Shown here piece by piece: positions 30,201-37,906 of a stretch of 64,000 nucleotides of DNA. Under the pieces are notes generated by a model. It was not told the origin of the DNA, did no database searches, and saw only the letters and a list, made by a program, of their open reading frames with translations. Both the position numbers and the translations under genes were made by a program. The first letter of the stretch is position 1; every line of letters begins with the position of its first letter. This DNA comes from Bacteroidales bacterium UBA4772 (GTDB lineage: Bacteria; Bacteroidota; Bacteroidia; Bacteroidales; VadinHA17): contig DHHM01000014.1 of assembly GCA_002403305.1 (NCBI GenBank), positions 209,223 to 273,222 of the forward strand, in the 5' to 3' direction.

Positions 30201-30275
30201 TGCGCCGGACGTTCCCGAAAGCACCACTACAAGCAGTAAGTATCTGAGGATTTTATATCTGCAATTCATCAGCAT
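24234..30275 (-). CDS. Giant modular surface protein with carboxypeptidase-regulatory-like domains
   Basis: A 2013-residue exported protein with an N-terminal signal peptide (LRYLLLVVVLSGTSGASLFSQ). The first 270 residues form beta-sandwich modules, including an FN3-like WTPATNAPAWTQYTLKI. Several carboxypeptidase-regulatory-like repeats follow (DASGSFSFTF-like, DGTYTFRNL near 660, AKGYYEFDNLDV near 800, SGKYTLTRVP near 1120). There are two low-complexity stretches: STAQ repeats near 340-375 and 12-residue GGGTLPSGLP-type repeats near 846-926. The C-terminal 700 residues are long beta-rich repeats ending in a cysteine-rich patch (CFPTPCWDGICCTGCIGGG, near 1965). It sits between the barrel gene (9 bp upstream) and the FN3 gene. 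Role unknown; an adhesin or secreted matrix component exported or anchored by the barrel is the simplest inference. Confidence 0.8.
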   Translation of the reverse strand: MLMNCRYKILRYLLLVVVLSGTSGASLFSQQELTVNVMVRPPYGTQLDLYPELTTVTITYPYSASGILFFHIKGNNGVDLITSPDYFGTAVNINANEINQFTGNDISGYFEYQNLISRGIPMQELIENGLPEGSYQICVRVMGPDGAFISPDEPMGCSNFFNIRYGEPPMTVNPQCGATITQPAVQNIVFSWTPATNAPAWTQYTLKIVELIDSTQNPDAAMLSATEPAFFETELQGRFSFYYGPAQPVLEKGRIYAWQVIAEERETQAKFSNNGCSPVCWFKWDPFEPPSIAIDAPAEKVVTGGAKLEPVTGPGQIPISVVSGKLNYKFKGTLSASAVSQTTAQFGPQSTAQVSTSQSTAQFSPSQAAIQLAGDGLQYNVSDVTPENSNPLKNVKVSLIVSYVLKGTINNQTYDGMPVDMSNILDDQKFLEVFPDHGKVLATATTASDGSFSFTFLNTSQDLGLLDEDAYWKSGGGEFFDMMTGKVYKVFRLLVENKYYCSPDINIKLEPWQALDLGTLVSYVKSYNLKVHTSWTTSQFWDVVGGQGKPLDKVKTVLERRTDVPAVPRDEAVYPISGNIPPFNIFPKNITSGITGEDGTYTFRNLVQHDPDNLQDRYHIVCEPDKVTGLYIFKKQSKPFYPLYDKDKKDFPFNSLRYLDTAPGMPATQYEAYGEEITWNSQLQVKTYEIEIQLYPDKPRIAGKVETEQVGTKPLSNVTLMVLSTYKRSSDFNVPVRTAKTDAKGYYEFDNLDVELGDYNTEGPTRVIGPERSLFCTPAGFKGKTYYYGKMMWGQQIIEDILLEPDGLLTGYVTDETGLAVAADIQVDDLAFASTTPQFEYDQPAGGGTLPSGLPNSGGGVLPSGLPGSGGGTLPSGLPASAVGQPTGVNTSGGGTQTTVIQSSGGAIQQVGIQTTGGAIRQTGLQGTSQSLMMPTGVKQVFSLKAPSGKARTLTIIPKNPGYSTETYTVDVKKATSTSTSQEQKQYIVYKMKKRVRFMVAEKPSGNLFLASNLKAVPNAEVILKIPGAEITQMTDPRGTVVFEFDNNGSSFTFDITPPEDSDLESTTYIINNVKDTKTEVVYPAALLKKATRITGKVSIGNDQLAGPLEGATVYIETGNGNRMETKTDKSGKYTLTRVPKQPALITVWASKPNSVPNVISKSKQILLQDNNMLDFVLAYDKEIAIENIFGFEADIKNKEKQADGTYLVSGALINLPANPNFKLSEESQTIPFTKLKIKKSGNSTSGVPLGVPAASEFNTDVKELQLLLNGAFGVLQTPATGAVMKVSSENSKGRIMGKAGIMKTSFQYSGNYITFQNNIPIYLTSQPGSAQLSVVTLTAADYPAKKWGIAGAGGTDIQFRLLDFTAKADRKTSWLEGDRIGLTTVISTNEITGMVPSKLSITLGDLVLRPSMIETVTGTKPLSLKLEKWDFHSTGWSLNQNLKGVLIPQGTIKTGLVDVPVKSVLITPDKFNVGSFEMSDLTFSGVTLLNILTQNNSFGYNPSTGSDLRGHWELRIVGTEGAPGVSITGLPGMEAGAALEFQAFSLLSNGEQKINMGGLPQELIFHKILKVRPISFSGGDRYFEMACNIDLDVPRIEAGTGVIRFSKPASEILFRLYPFNVSFEGPGGVRFVSGIAQDDQNLDASGYTASGFIKDKEGINLKGKLHRTTGGAWLEVDPKGQKMPLGAGTTSLSDIEGRMEVQPNINDWSKFTFSGKMTGFNGMQSNLTKTFTVHGSITADNESLGVKNISSDFGGMNLTYDIKNARLTGHMDIDRQIGAVRIKGAANVLVDASGWYFLTGGQLTAPGFGDMAAGMLIGDYRTMAPDVVSTLMQFAYDKRVPTAFRTGISGFFFTGRKDVPIINIPDFTIDLGVMSASLGLTAGLDGRLWMGFDGSGNEYGIGAMAFVHAWFKATSITCTKLSAEARAELGATGIYQTSTGAFTAAGCGSFTIGGSASQCFPTPCWDGICCTGCIGGGVSKSVKLDLLFDSKGNTSLDFSFGNCSGQANLTGN
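27497..27738 (-). repeat. 12-residue (36-bp) tandem repeats in the giant surface protein
   Basis: About seven units of 11-12 codons lie end to end. The first three are near-identical (GGGTLPSGLPNS, GGGVLPSGLPGS, GGGTLPSGLPAS) and later ones diverge (GGGTQTTVIQSS, GGAIQQVGIQTT, GGAIRQTGLQGT). The tract is glycine/serine-rich, likely a flexible linker. Unit length in codons means copy-number change would keep the frame. Confidence 0.75.
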
Positions 30276-30284
30276 CTGTCTTTA

Positions 30285-31979
30285 TCAGAAGGTGTATGTA
30301 TAGTCAAAATCGAGCTTGCTCTCATAGTAGGAATTGGAACCGGTAGAGAGACGGTTGTTCTTACTGTAGTTGTACTTCAGTGCAAAACGGTGGTTTCTGA
30401 AAGGCTTGTAGCCGAGCTGCAGGGAGTATATACCCGTGGTGCCTGTATCTTCATCCTGCACCCTGTTGGTTATAAAAGACAAATAAACCGAGGCGTTCAG
30501 TTTGTTCTTCAGGAATGACTTGCCCAGACCCGCTGAAGGACCGTATGCAACTGTTGTGACGGTATCCTGAGCAAAGTGGGTGTAGAGGAATGCAGCCGAC
30601 CCATTGATGTTGAATGGTATGTAGGTGATGAAATAGTTGGCAGACAGTATTTTAGTGGAGAACTCGCTGTACTGTGAGGTATTCTCATTCCTGTCGTTAA
30701 GCTTCTGGTAATTGAAATTCGCCATCAGGTTATGTGCCAGCTTCTCCCCGGTCAGGTTCAGCGATTGTGTCACCCCGATCTGGCTTGTCGCCTGCGCCAC
30801 CTCGCTCTGGCGAAGGGTGTCTATCGAGAGAAGTCCCGATTCCTGTGCCAGCCCGTAGTTTGACCAGAAGGCGCTCAGGTTGTACTGGGGCACCGGCACG
30901 AAATTTACCCGTGCGGAGGTGATGGTCCGGCGGGTGCGAAGGTTTTTGTCATTCCTGAGGTTGTCGACCTGTGTTCCCACACTCCCGGCAAGGGTCAGCT
31001 TCTTCTGCATGAGCTTCAGCGAGGGCTCTATAGTTATGTTGCTCAGGTCGGTGGCAAAATAATAGGCCCCCATGGAGCGGAAATCAGGCTCAACACGCTG
31101 GTACCTCATCATCAGGCTGAACAGGTCCGACTGGTATCCGGCAGATGCCCTGACAGCATTGCTTGAGGTGGTGGACTCGTGATTTTCGATGAGAGATGAG
31201 AAGATTTTCGCCATCACGTCACCCGTTGAATCGGAGACGGCAGTGCGGATATCCTTTGTGTAAAGGCTCTGTGCAACCTCTGCCTCAAAGAGAAATTTTT
31301 TGGCAATGGTCTGCTTGGTCTGAAAAGAGACAACAAGGTTCTCGTCGGGTGTGAGCCTGTATTCCGTTGGTACCGCGCCCAGCGAGGTAGAGTCGTCCTT
31401 CGCCTTGAGTATCACGAGGCTTAAATTGTTGGATGAACTGCCGTAGCCAAGCCTGAGGGCCATGCCGGTCCTCTTATAGGCAGGAGTTTGCAGTTTGATA
31501 TTCTCAGGATTTTCCAGGTACCTGACAGGCTTCAGCAGCCTTCCCGTTGCAAAGCCCACCTGGAACTTCCCGGGGGTCAGCTCCAGTCCGACACCGGTGA
31601 TGGAGTGGCCAGCCAGGGCATAGGTCGACCAGTTGTGTGACCTGTAACCCAGGTGTAGTTTAGCCCACTTGTAGTAAGGACTGACGCCAAACTGGTTGAA
31701 GGGCTGCCTGAAGTCTCTCTGCTGTTCACTCAGCCGGAAGGAGAACGGCAGTACGATGCCGTACACCGTGATCACAGGGCTTCCCTGCAGGTACCACATG
31801 AAGGGCGACCTGGAGGGGTTGTCCCTGTCGGTGTTGTAGAGTTGCAGTTTTGCAGTGAGGGTGCCGCTGATCCTGAACGGATCCTGCTCCGAAAGAGAGG
31901 AGAGATCCTGGGAAAAAGCATGACTGTTTACTGCAATAAGAAATAGCAGGGCGAGGTTAAAACGGCCGTTTCTACTCAT
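30285..31979 (-). CDS. Outer-membrane beta-barrel protein
   Basis: About 564 residues. ATG at 31977-31979 was chosen because it places a signal peptide (FNLALLFLIAVNSHAFSQ) at the N-terminus. The mature chain is a series of alternating amphipathic strands with aromatic girdle residues (YYKWAKLHLGYRSHNWSTY, VSFQTKQTIAKKFLFEAEV) and ends in YTYTF, the classic C-terminal aromatic signature recognised by BAM. Length suggests a barrel of well over 20 strands. It is the first gene of the operon encoding the 2013-residue protein (gap 9 bp) and the FN3 protein, so it could anchor or export them. It is not a TonB-dependent receptor: no plug domain is seen. Confidence 0.75.
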   Translation of the reverse strand: MSRNGRFNLALLFLIAVNSHAFSQDLSSLSEQDPFRISGTLTAKLQLYNTDRDNPSRSPFMWYLQGSPVITVYGIVLPFSFRLSEQQRDFRQPFNQFGVSPYYKWAKLHLGYRSHNWSTYALAGHSITGVGLELTPGKFQVGFATGRLLKPVRYLENPENIKLQTPAYKRTGMALRLGYGSSSNNLSLVILKAKDDSTSLGAVPTEYRLTPDENLVVSFQTKQTIAKKFLFEAEVAQSLYTKDIRTAVSDSTGDVMAKIFSSLIENHESTTSSNAVRASAGYQSDLFSLMMRYQRVEPDFRSMGAYYFATDLSNITIEPSLKLMQKKLTLAGSVGTQVDNLRNDKNLRTRRTITSARVNFVPVPQYNLSAFWSNYGLAQESGLLSIDTLRQSEVAQATSQIGVTQSLNLTGEKLAHNLMANFNYQKLNDRNENTSQYSEFSTKILSANYFITYIPFNINGSAAFLYTHFAQDTVTTVAYGPSAGLGKSFLKNKLNASVYLSFITNRVQDEDTGTTGIYSLQLGYKPFRNHRFALKYNYSKNNRLSTGSNSYYESKLDFDYTYTF

Positions 31980-32249
31980 GAAGGGGTTATTCGGTTGTAG
32001 AAGTAAACGTAAATCTAACAATATTATTGATATTTATCAATTTGCGGCAGATAAATTGAAACATCTGTAAACAGTCCTGAGCTATTTGTTAAACCCATAC
32101 GGGTCGCGCACAACAGGTTCAGTTTCCGTTACTGCCAAATTGGTACCCGGGGAGATTGTTGCCATAACCTGCTCCCTCGTTGCAGCGTTTCACAGGTTCA
32201 TTTCGTATTAGCTTATAAAAGACCTGATTCCTGTAGTACTACCATTAAA

Positions 32250-33503
32250 ATGAGACTATTTATGAAAACCCATGTATTGCTAATTCTCAGCCTCGCTACT
32301 ATTACCGGATTTATCTCATGCTCCAAAGATAATGGAGGTGAAGAGCCCGATCTGACCCCGAAAACCCTCGAACTTACCGCCATGGGACCGGAAGTTATTG
32401 CCTATGGTAATGAATTCGGTGTCGAGCTTTTCACAAAAGTTGCCCTTGAGGAGAACAAAAATCTCATGCTTTCACCACTCAGTGCAAGTGCCGCACTCAC
32501 CATGCTGCTCAATGGCTGTGAGGGAGACACCTATGATCAGCTGAAGGCAACGCTGAAATATCCGGAAAACATGACCATCAGTGAGATAAACGAGGTCTAC
32601 AAAAGCCTGGTAGCCCAGCTGCTTGTTGTTGATCCGAAGGTCAAGCTGGCCCTCGCCAACGCCATCTTTTACAGGCAGGGGTTCACCGTTAAGAATCCGT
32701 TCCTGAGTACAATGGAGACTGATTTTAATGCGGAGATAGCCGGCCTTGATTTTTCACTGCCATCCGCACTTACAACCATTAACAAATGGGCCAGCGATAA
32801 CACCAACGGCAAGATCCCGAAGGTGCTTGATGTCATTTCCTCTGATGCGGTCATGTTCATCATGAACGCACTTTACTTCAAGGGCGACTGGAGTTACCAG
32901 TTCGACAAGTCGCTTACCTCTGACAGACCGTTCTATACCGACGGCTCAACCTCAGTCAATGTCAGTACCATGAAGGGAGATATCGGCTCCAAAGTGACCT
33001 ACGGGACCGGCTACAATGCAATCGAACTGCCGTACGGCTGCACAAATTTCACAATGGTGGTGATTGTCCCGGAAGGAACACTATCCGATTTCAATGCATC
33101 ATTTGACGCAGAGAGGTGGAACGAAATTACATCAGCATTTGATCAGTCGGATGATTATGGAGAAGTGACAGTATATATGCCAAAGTACAAATTCTCATAC
33201 GAGAAGTATCTGAACGACCAGCTGAAAAGCATGGGCATGATTGACGCATTCATACCCGGTGTGGCAGACCTTTCAGGAATTTCCGATGCCTCCATTTTTG
33301 TCAGTTTCGTTAAACAGAACTCTTTCGTTGAGGTCGATGAGAAGGGCACTGAAGCTGCTGCTGTTACAACCATAGCAATTTTTGAAACGACCGGCATGCC
33401 TCCACAACCCCGGGAGTTTGTGATCGACAAACCATTTGTCTTTGCGATCAGGGAACGGACCACCAATACCCTCCTCTTCATCGGGCAGGTGATAAATCCG
33501 TGA
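32250..33503 (+). CDS. Serpin lipoprotein (serine protease inhibitor)
   Basis: A 417-residue serpin. The leader MKTHVLLILSLATITGFISC carries a lipobox cysteine near residue 24, so it is membrane-anchored. Serpin signatures are present: NKNLMLSPLSASAALTML near 75, NAIFYRQGF near 140, NALYFKGDW near 209, the reactive-loop hinge DEKGTEAAAVTT near 365, and the C-terminal signature FVIDKPFVFAIRE near 390. The alanine-rich hinge predicts an inhibitory member. The scissile region is roughly IAIFETTG; P1 cannot be fixed without alignment, but no arginine is there, so trypsin-like targets are unlikely. It may protect against host or community proteases. Confidence 0.92.
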   Translation: MRLFMKTHVLLILSLATITGFISCSKDNGGEEPDLTPKTLELTAMGPEVIAYGNEFGVELFTKVALEENKNLMLSPLSASAALTMLLNGCEGDTYDQLKATLKYPENMTISEINEVYKSLVAQLLVVDPKVKLALANAIFYRQGFTVKNPFLSTMETDFNAEIAGLDFSLPSALTTINKWASDNTNGKIPKVLDVISSDAVMFIMNALYFKGDWSYQFDKSLTSDRPFYTDGSTSVNVSTMKGDIGSKVTYGTGYNAIELPYGCTNFTMVVIVPEGTLSDFNASFDAERWNEITSAFDQSDDYGEVTVYMPKYKFSYEKYLNDQLKSMGMIDAFIPGVADLSGISDASIFVSFVKQNSFVEVDEKGTEAAAVTTIAIFETTGMPPQPREFVIDKPFVFAIRERTTNTLLFIGQVINP

Positions 33504-33574
33504 TATTAAATGTTCATTTATCTGGCCTGTAGGACTTTTTAACTTATATCATCCTTAAATAAACCACAATATGA

Positions 33575-33653
33575 AACCCACATGTATTGCAAAACACAAA
33601 CCTGCATGTATATAATTTCCAGACATGTGGGTTGTCCCGATAAATCGGGACAA
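33575..33653. repeat. Nested inverted repeats between serpin and LVIVD genes
   Basis: An 11-bp perfect inverted repeat (AACCCACATGT at 33575-33585, ACATGTGGGTT at 33623-33633) brackets 37 bases. Directly after it, TTGTCCCGA (33632-33640) and TCGGGACAA (33645-33653) form a 9-bp hairpin with a TAAA loop. No T-run follows the second stem. The TCCCGATAAATCGGGA core looks like a REP-type intergenic palindrome. Confidence 0.55.
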
Positions 33654-33687
33654 GCTATCAGACCATTAAAATTAAAATTATATACTG

Positions 33688-34965
33688 ATGAAAAACCTGC
33701 TTAAATCCGCAACACTTCTGATAGTTATGATGGCTGCGCTGACAGCCTGTAACGACAGAACCACACAGTTTATCACCTATGAGGCAAATGTGCCGGTTTA
33801 CATGTCATATGATGAATTCCGGGCAAGCTTCCATAAGAGTGCTCCGGCCGAGATCTACCATCCCGGGAAAATGTATTTCAAGGATGGGTATCTATTCGTT
33901 AATGAGTATGGCAAAGGCATCCACGTGATTGATAACTCAGATCCTGCCAATCCTGAAAAAGTGGCTTTCTACGAGATCATGGGCAACGTCGATATGGCCA
34001 TCAGGGGCAACATACTCTTCGCCGACAGCTATATAGACCTGCTGGCAATTGACATTGCAGATATAAATAATCCCGTCGAGATTGACCGCATTAAAAATGT
34101 CTTTCCGGAGATCGTCCCGGAGGGAGATTTCTGGTATCCGTATGCAATGGTTGATAAATCCAAAGGCGTAATCGTTGACTGGGAGGTAAAGAAGATTACT
34201 GAGAAGATGGAGGATTATACATATGGCGGTGTGCTGTTTCGGGGTGAGATGAGCTTTATGCTGAGTGCTGATGCAGCCGTTAACTGGACTGGTGGCAGCG
34301 GTACCGGAGGCTCCATGGCCCGCTTCATGCTGAATGAAGAGTACCTCTACGTTATCGCAGTGCCTACACGGCTGAAAACAGTAGATATCACCACGGCATC
34401 AGAGATGGCTGTGGTCGACAGTGTCGATATGCCCCGTAATATGGAGACACTCTTCCGCCTTGAGGACAACCTGTTCGTGGGAACCACAACAGGGTTGCTG
34501 ATCTTCGACCTGACTGATCCTCAAAAACCTTCTTATGTTTCATCCTATGATCATATCACAGCCTGCGACCCCGTGGTTGTTGACGGTCAGTATGCCTATG
34601 TGACGCTTAGGTCAGGCAACAGGTGCAACAACGTACAGAACCTGCTGGAGGTCGTTGATATATCATCCATTGCAAACCCATACCTGGTAAAATCGTACCC
34701 GATGTTCAATCCGCACGGCCTGGGCACTGACGGTGAACTGCTGTTTGTCTGTGATGGCACCGCGGGACTCAAGATTTACAACAAGTCCAATCCCATGGCC
34801 ATTATAACAAGCCAGGTAGCGCACTACCCCGACTTTGACACCTATGACGTTATCCCGATGAACGGGATTCTTATGCTCGTGGGTAAAGGTGGTATTTACC
34901 AGTATGACTACAGCGATCCGGAGAACATAGTACAGATTAGCCACATAACAATTATTGAAGAATAG
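33688..34965 (+). CDS. LVIVD-repeat beta-propeller lipoprotein
   Basis: A 425-residue lipoprotein: the leader ends in a lipobox ALTAC near residue 21. The mature part is built of LVIVD-type repeats (YLFVNEYGKGIHVIDNSDP near 70, LFADSYIDLLAIDIAD near 112, GTTTGLLIFDLTDP near 272, LLFVCDGTAGLKIYNKSNP near 350), about seven blades of a surface beta-propeller. Such proteins are common in Bacteroidota envelopes but their ligand is unknown. The next gene begins 4 bases after the stop, so the two form an operon. Confidence 0.85.
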   Translation: MKNLLKSATLLIVMMAALTACNDRTTQFITYEANVPVYMSYDEFRASFHKSAPAEIYHPGKMYFKDGYLFVNEYGKGIHVIDNSDPANPEKVAFYEIMGNVDMAIRGNILFADSYIDLLAIDIADINNPVEIDRIKNVFPEIVPEGDFWYPYAMVDKSKGVIVDWEVKKITEKMEDYTYGGVLFRGEMSFMLSADAAVNWTGGSGTGGSMARFMLNEEYLYVIAVPTRLKTVDITTASEMAVVDSVDMPRNMETLFRLEDNLFVGTTTGLLIFDLTDPQKPSYVSSYDHITACDPVVVDGQYAYVTLRSGNRCNNVQNLLEVVDISSIANPYLVKSYPMFNPHGLGTDGELLFVCDGTAGLKIYNKSNPMAIITSQVAHYPDFDTYDVIPMNGILMLVGKGGIYQYDYSDPENIVQISHITIIEE

Positions 34966-34969
34966 AAAT

Positions 34970-35713
34970 ATGTTCAGACTTACTGCAGTTGCGGTTTGTG
35001 TTCTGCTTTCACTCTCTGCAACAGGCCAGCACCGGAAATATACTGTTGTGCTTAACGATGGTTCCCTCATCCGGGGGACCATCGTTGGCGATTCCACGGA
35101 TTACCTCGATCTTAAGATTACGTCGCCCCAGGTCATCAGATTAGGCAGGTCTCAGGTATCATCGGTTGAGGCCGTTAAGTATCCTGTAAAGAAGAGCATG
35201 AATACATCCGGTTACTACGCAAGGTTGTCCATTGGCTTCCTTGCGGGAAAAAACGAAAGCGGAAACCAGTCGAGCCTGAGCTTTCACCTGTCAAACGGTT
35301 ACCAGTTCAGGAACGGCTTCGCAGTGGGAATCGGCTCAGGAATGGAAGAGTTGGGTGTGGTTCTTGTGCCTCTTTATGCAGATTTAAGATTCACACCGCT
35401 GAACTCGGGACTGTCGCCTTATGTCTGGCTTAAGGCCGGTCACGGTTTTGCCATTACCGACCAGACTGTTGACTACTACGAGGATGACACATCAGCAGAT
35501 GACAACCAAGAGGGCGGATTCCTGTTCAATACCGGGGTGGGCATCTCCATGTTTTCATGGAAGAGAACTGCAGTAAACATTGGCATCGGGTACAGGTACC
35601 AGAAGGTTACACTGAACGAGGATATCTACTGGTGGTATGGCAGAAATACAGTCAGACATACTGTAACCCAGTATTACAGGCTGGAATTCCACCTGGGTTT
35701 TGTCTTTATGTAA
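34970..35713 (+). CDS. Small outer-membrane beta-barrel protein
   Basis: About 247 residues from ATG 34970, which begins 4 bases after the LVIVD gene stop. A signal peptide (MFRLTAVAVCVLLSLSATGQ) is followed by a short beta-rich segment (YTVVLNDGSLIRGTIVGD, a DUF-like strand pair near residues 25-60). A barrel domain of about eight strands follows, ending in LEFHLGFVFM. Alternating aromatic strands (GYQFRNGFAVGIGSG, VNIGIGYRYQKV) support outer-membrane location. It is probably a partner of the propeller lipoprotein. The sigma-factor gene starts about 80 bp downstream. Confidence 0.75.
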   Translation: MFRLTAVAVCVLLSLSATGQHRKYTVVLNDGSLIRGTIVGDSTDYLDLKITSPQVIRLGRSQVSSVEAVKYPVKKSMNTSGYYARLSIGFLAGKNESGNQSSLSFHLSNGYQFRNGFAVGIGSGMEELGVVLVPLYADLRFTPLNSGLSPYVWLKAGHGFAITDQTVDYYEDDTSADDNQEGGFLFNTGVGISMFSWKRTAVNIGIGYRYQKVTLNEDIYWWYGRNTVRHTVTQYYRLEFHLGFVFM

Positions 35714-35791
35714 CAGAAGAAATATGAAATTGTCAAACATTATATCGTACGAATTGAGTTATTTCGGAAAAACTTGATTCCGGGCGGTATA

Positions 35792-36373
35792 ATGGGTAAA
35801 GGAACCTTGCATGGTCATGAATACTCTGATTCGGATCTTGTCAGAGGATGTGCCGATGGCGACATCCGCTCGCAGGAATTGCTTTACCGGCGCTACTTTT
35901 CCTTTGCCATGTCAATTTGCATCAGGTATGCGGGAAATGAAAACGAAGCCATGGAGATAGTCAACGATAGCTATATGAAAGTCCTGGACGGCCTGAAAGG
36001 CTACGACCACTCCAGGCCGTTTAAAAGCTGGTATGGCAAAATCCTGGTTAATACCGCAATAGACAACTACAGGAAGAACCTGAAAAGCAACGAACACATC
36101 TCTATCGATGCAATTACTGATGCCGGGGAAAGCGATCCTGAAATAGAAGCAGAACTTTCCGTTAATGATATTCTGACACTCTACAGGTACCTCCCGGCAA
36201 ATTATAAGATTACATTCAACCTCTTCGAGATAGAGGGGTATTCACACGAGGAGATCGGCCGGATGATGGGAGTGACCGCTTCTACATCGAGGGCCAATCT
36301 TGCCAGGGCCAAGAAGATGCTGCGGGAACTATATAACAGGCATATTATTTCGGTAAGGAAGAGTCATGAATAA
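35792..36373 (+). CDS. ECF-type RNA polymerase sigma factor
   Basis: A 193-residue extracytoplasmic-function sigma-70 factor. Region 2 is seen around LLYRRYFSFAMSICIRYAG and EAMEIVNDSYMKVLDGL (residues 30-75). Region 4 is PANYKITFNLFEIEGYSHEEIGRMMG with the helix-turn-helix tail TASTSRANLARAKKML (residues 135-180). ATG at 35792 was preferred to TTG at 35774. Its end overlaps the next gene by 8 bp, the usual sigma/anti-sigma coupling. It should direct transcription of an envelope regulon when released by that partner. Confidence 0.93.
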   Translation: MGKGTLHGHEYSDSDLVRGCADGDIRSQELLYRRYFSFAMSICIRYAGNENEAMEIVNDSYMKVLDGLKGYDHSRPFKSWYGKILVNTAIDNYRKNLKSNEHISIDAITDAGESDPEIEAELSVNDILTLYRYLPANYKITFNLFEIEGYSHEEIGRMMGVTASTSRANLARAKKMLRELYNRHIISVRKSHE

Positions 36374-37850
36374 GTTTGATGACATATTCAGCCGCAAGGC
36401 AAAGGAGGCATTTGACAATTACAATGCCGACCACCTCGCAGAGGAGGGTTGGAACTCCTTTACCGGTAAATATGGCAGGAGACGCAGCCGGGCAATTTTA
36501 ATCCCGCTATGGGCCAGGGCTGCCTCCATAATAATATTAGTCACTGCCGGGGTGCTTTTAACTACACGGTTAAACAACCGTAAAGCCGGTGAACCCGTTA
36601 ATCAGATTGCACAGGAAACCCTGAGCGAAAAGGCAGATTCTTTAATAATTAAGGAGGATTCAGTATCATCTGCTCCCGGAGTCTCTCCGGGAAAGCCTGT
36701 GATCATCGCAGCTAACCCTGAGCTTTCTGCAACAAAGCCTGTAATCAATACTGCAACTGCTGAAACCACTGAAGCAAACCCGGAAATCAAAACTGCATCT
36801 CAGGAACTCACTGCTCAGGCTTCTTCCACCAGAGACTCCGGTCAGGCTTCTTTTACGACAGTCAGCCCGGCAGGCCAGCCCCGGCAGGCGGGTGGGGCTG
36901 CAAGCAGTTCCCGGGTCAGCCAGACTGCCGGACCGGTACTGGCTGAGGCCGTTAAGGCTGGAGAGATAATTTCATCTGAGGCTTCTAAAACTGACGCATC
37001 ACTTTTGGCTGATACTTCTATGACTGAGCGATCGCTTTCAACTGAGACCTTTTTGGCTGCAGAGATCTCTGCATGGATGAATCTTCCTGATAATCCCATA
37101 GAAATCAGGTTGGCTGATGATGCTGATACGGAACTGAAGCTGAAACCTGAAGAGGCCCCTCTTGTTTATTTTGATATCCCCCGTGAGAAGTTGACGACAA
37201 CCATTATGACCGGTTTATCGGGTATGATGGCCACTGTTGACAATGCATCATCAGCTTCCCAGGGTGTATCAATCGGCTTTTATGTTGAGCAGCAGCTTAC
37301 CCGCAGGATCTCGGTTCGTCCCGGGCTGGCGATGGCCAGACATAATTACACTGTGGAAAACATGTCAGGAGGAAGCCTGGACATGGCCTATGGAGCACCT
37401 GAACTGAATGGCATGGCAGCCTCGTCAACCACCTACAATGCGGATATAGACGTAGTCTCCATGGAAGTACCGGTTAATTTTGTCTTCTCACTCCGGAAAC
37501 GGGCCCGCTCAAACCTGTTTGTAAGCACAGGTGCATCAACGGTGATCTATCTGAGCCAGAACCTGTCCGGCAGTTTCAATAATACCTACACAAGGTCAGT
37601 AGTCGACAGCTATACCGGTGACGTATCGTACGAGTCAATGACCACCTCCGTTAAGATAGAAAGCGAACAGGAAACTTTAAACCGTGTCGACCTCCTGGGT
37701 CTTGCCAACTTCTCCGCAGGGTACTCTTTCCCGTTTGCCGGGACCAGCCAGTTACAGTTTGAACCGTTTGTACAGTTACCGATAAGGGATCTCACAAGCC
37801 TGAATCTCCGAATCTGGTATGGCGGACTATCAATGAAGATCCGGTTCTGA
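36366..37850 (+). CDS. Anti-sigma-like membrane protein with C-terminal barrel domain
   Basis: A 494-residue protein. Residues 1-45 are cytoplasmic and charged (FDDIFSRKAKEAFDNYNADH). One membrane segment lies near 46-68 (PLWARAASIIILVTAGVLL), followed by a long low-complexity periplasmic linker rich in Ala, Ser, Thr and Glu (70-235). Residues 270-494 look like an outer-membrane barrel (IGFYVEQQLTRRISVRPGL, FNNTYTRSV..., ending LSMKIRF). It overlaps the sigma gene by 8 bp and almost certainly controls it. A single chain spanning inner membrane, periplasm and a barrel is a recurrent Bacteroidota design that could sense outer-membrane state directly. The zinc-type anti-sigma motif is absent. 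Confidence 0.75.
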   Translation: MNKFDDIFSRKAKEAFDNYNADHLAEEGWNSFTGKYGRRRSRAILIPLWARAASIIILVTAGVLLTTRLNNRKAGEPVNQIAQETLSEKADSLIIKEDSVSSAPGVSPGKPVIIAANPELSATKPVINTATAETTEANPEIKTASQELTAQASSTRDSGQASFTTVSPAGQPRQAGGAASSSRVSQTAGPVLAEAVKAGEIISSEASKTDASLLADTSMTERSLSTETFLAAEISAWMNLPDNPIEIRLADDADTELKLKPEEAPLVYFDIPREKLTTTIMTGLSGMMATVDNASSASQGVSIGFYVEQQLTRRISVRPGLAMARHNYTVENMSGGSLDMAYGAPELNGMAASSTTYNADIDVVSMEVPVNFVFSLRKRARSNLFVSTGASTVIYLSQNLSGSFNNTYTRSVVDSYTGDVSYESMTTSVKIESEQETLNRVDLLGLANFSAGYSFPFAGTSQLQFEPFVQLPIRDLTSLNLRIWYGGLSMKIRF

Positions 37851-37906
37851 AAGGCCGGTCTGAAGTTTTATAAATAATAATCTTCCTCCTGATCAGTGAT
37901 TGATTT

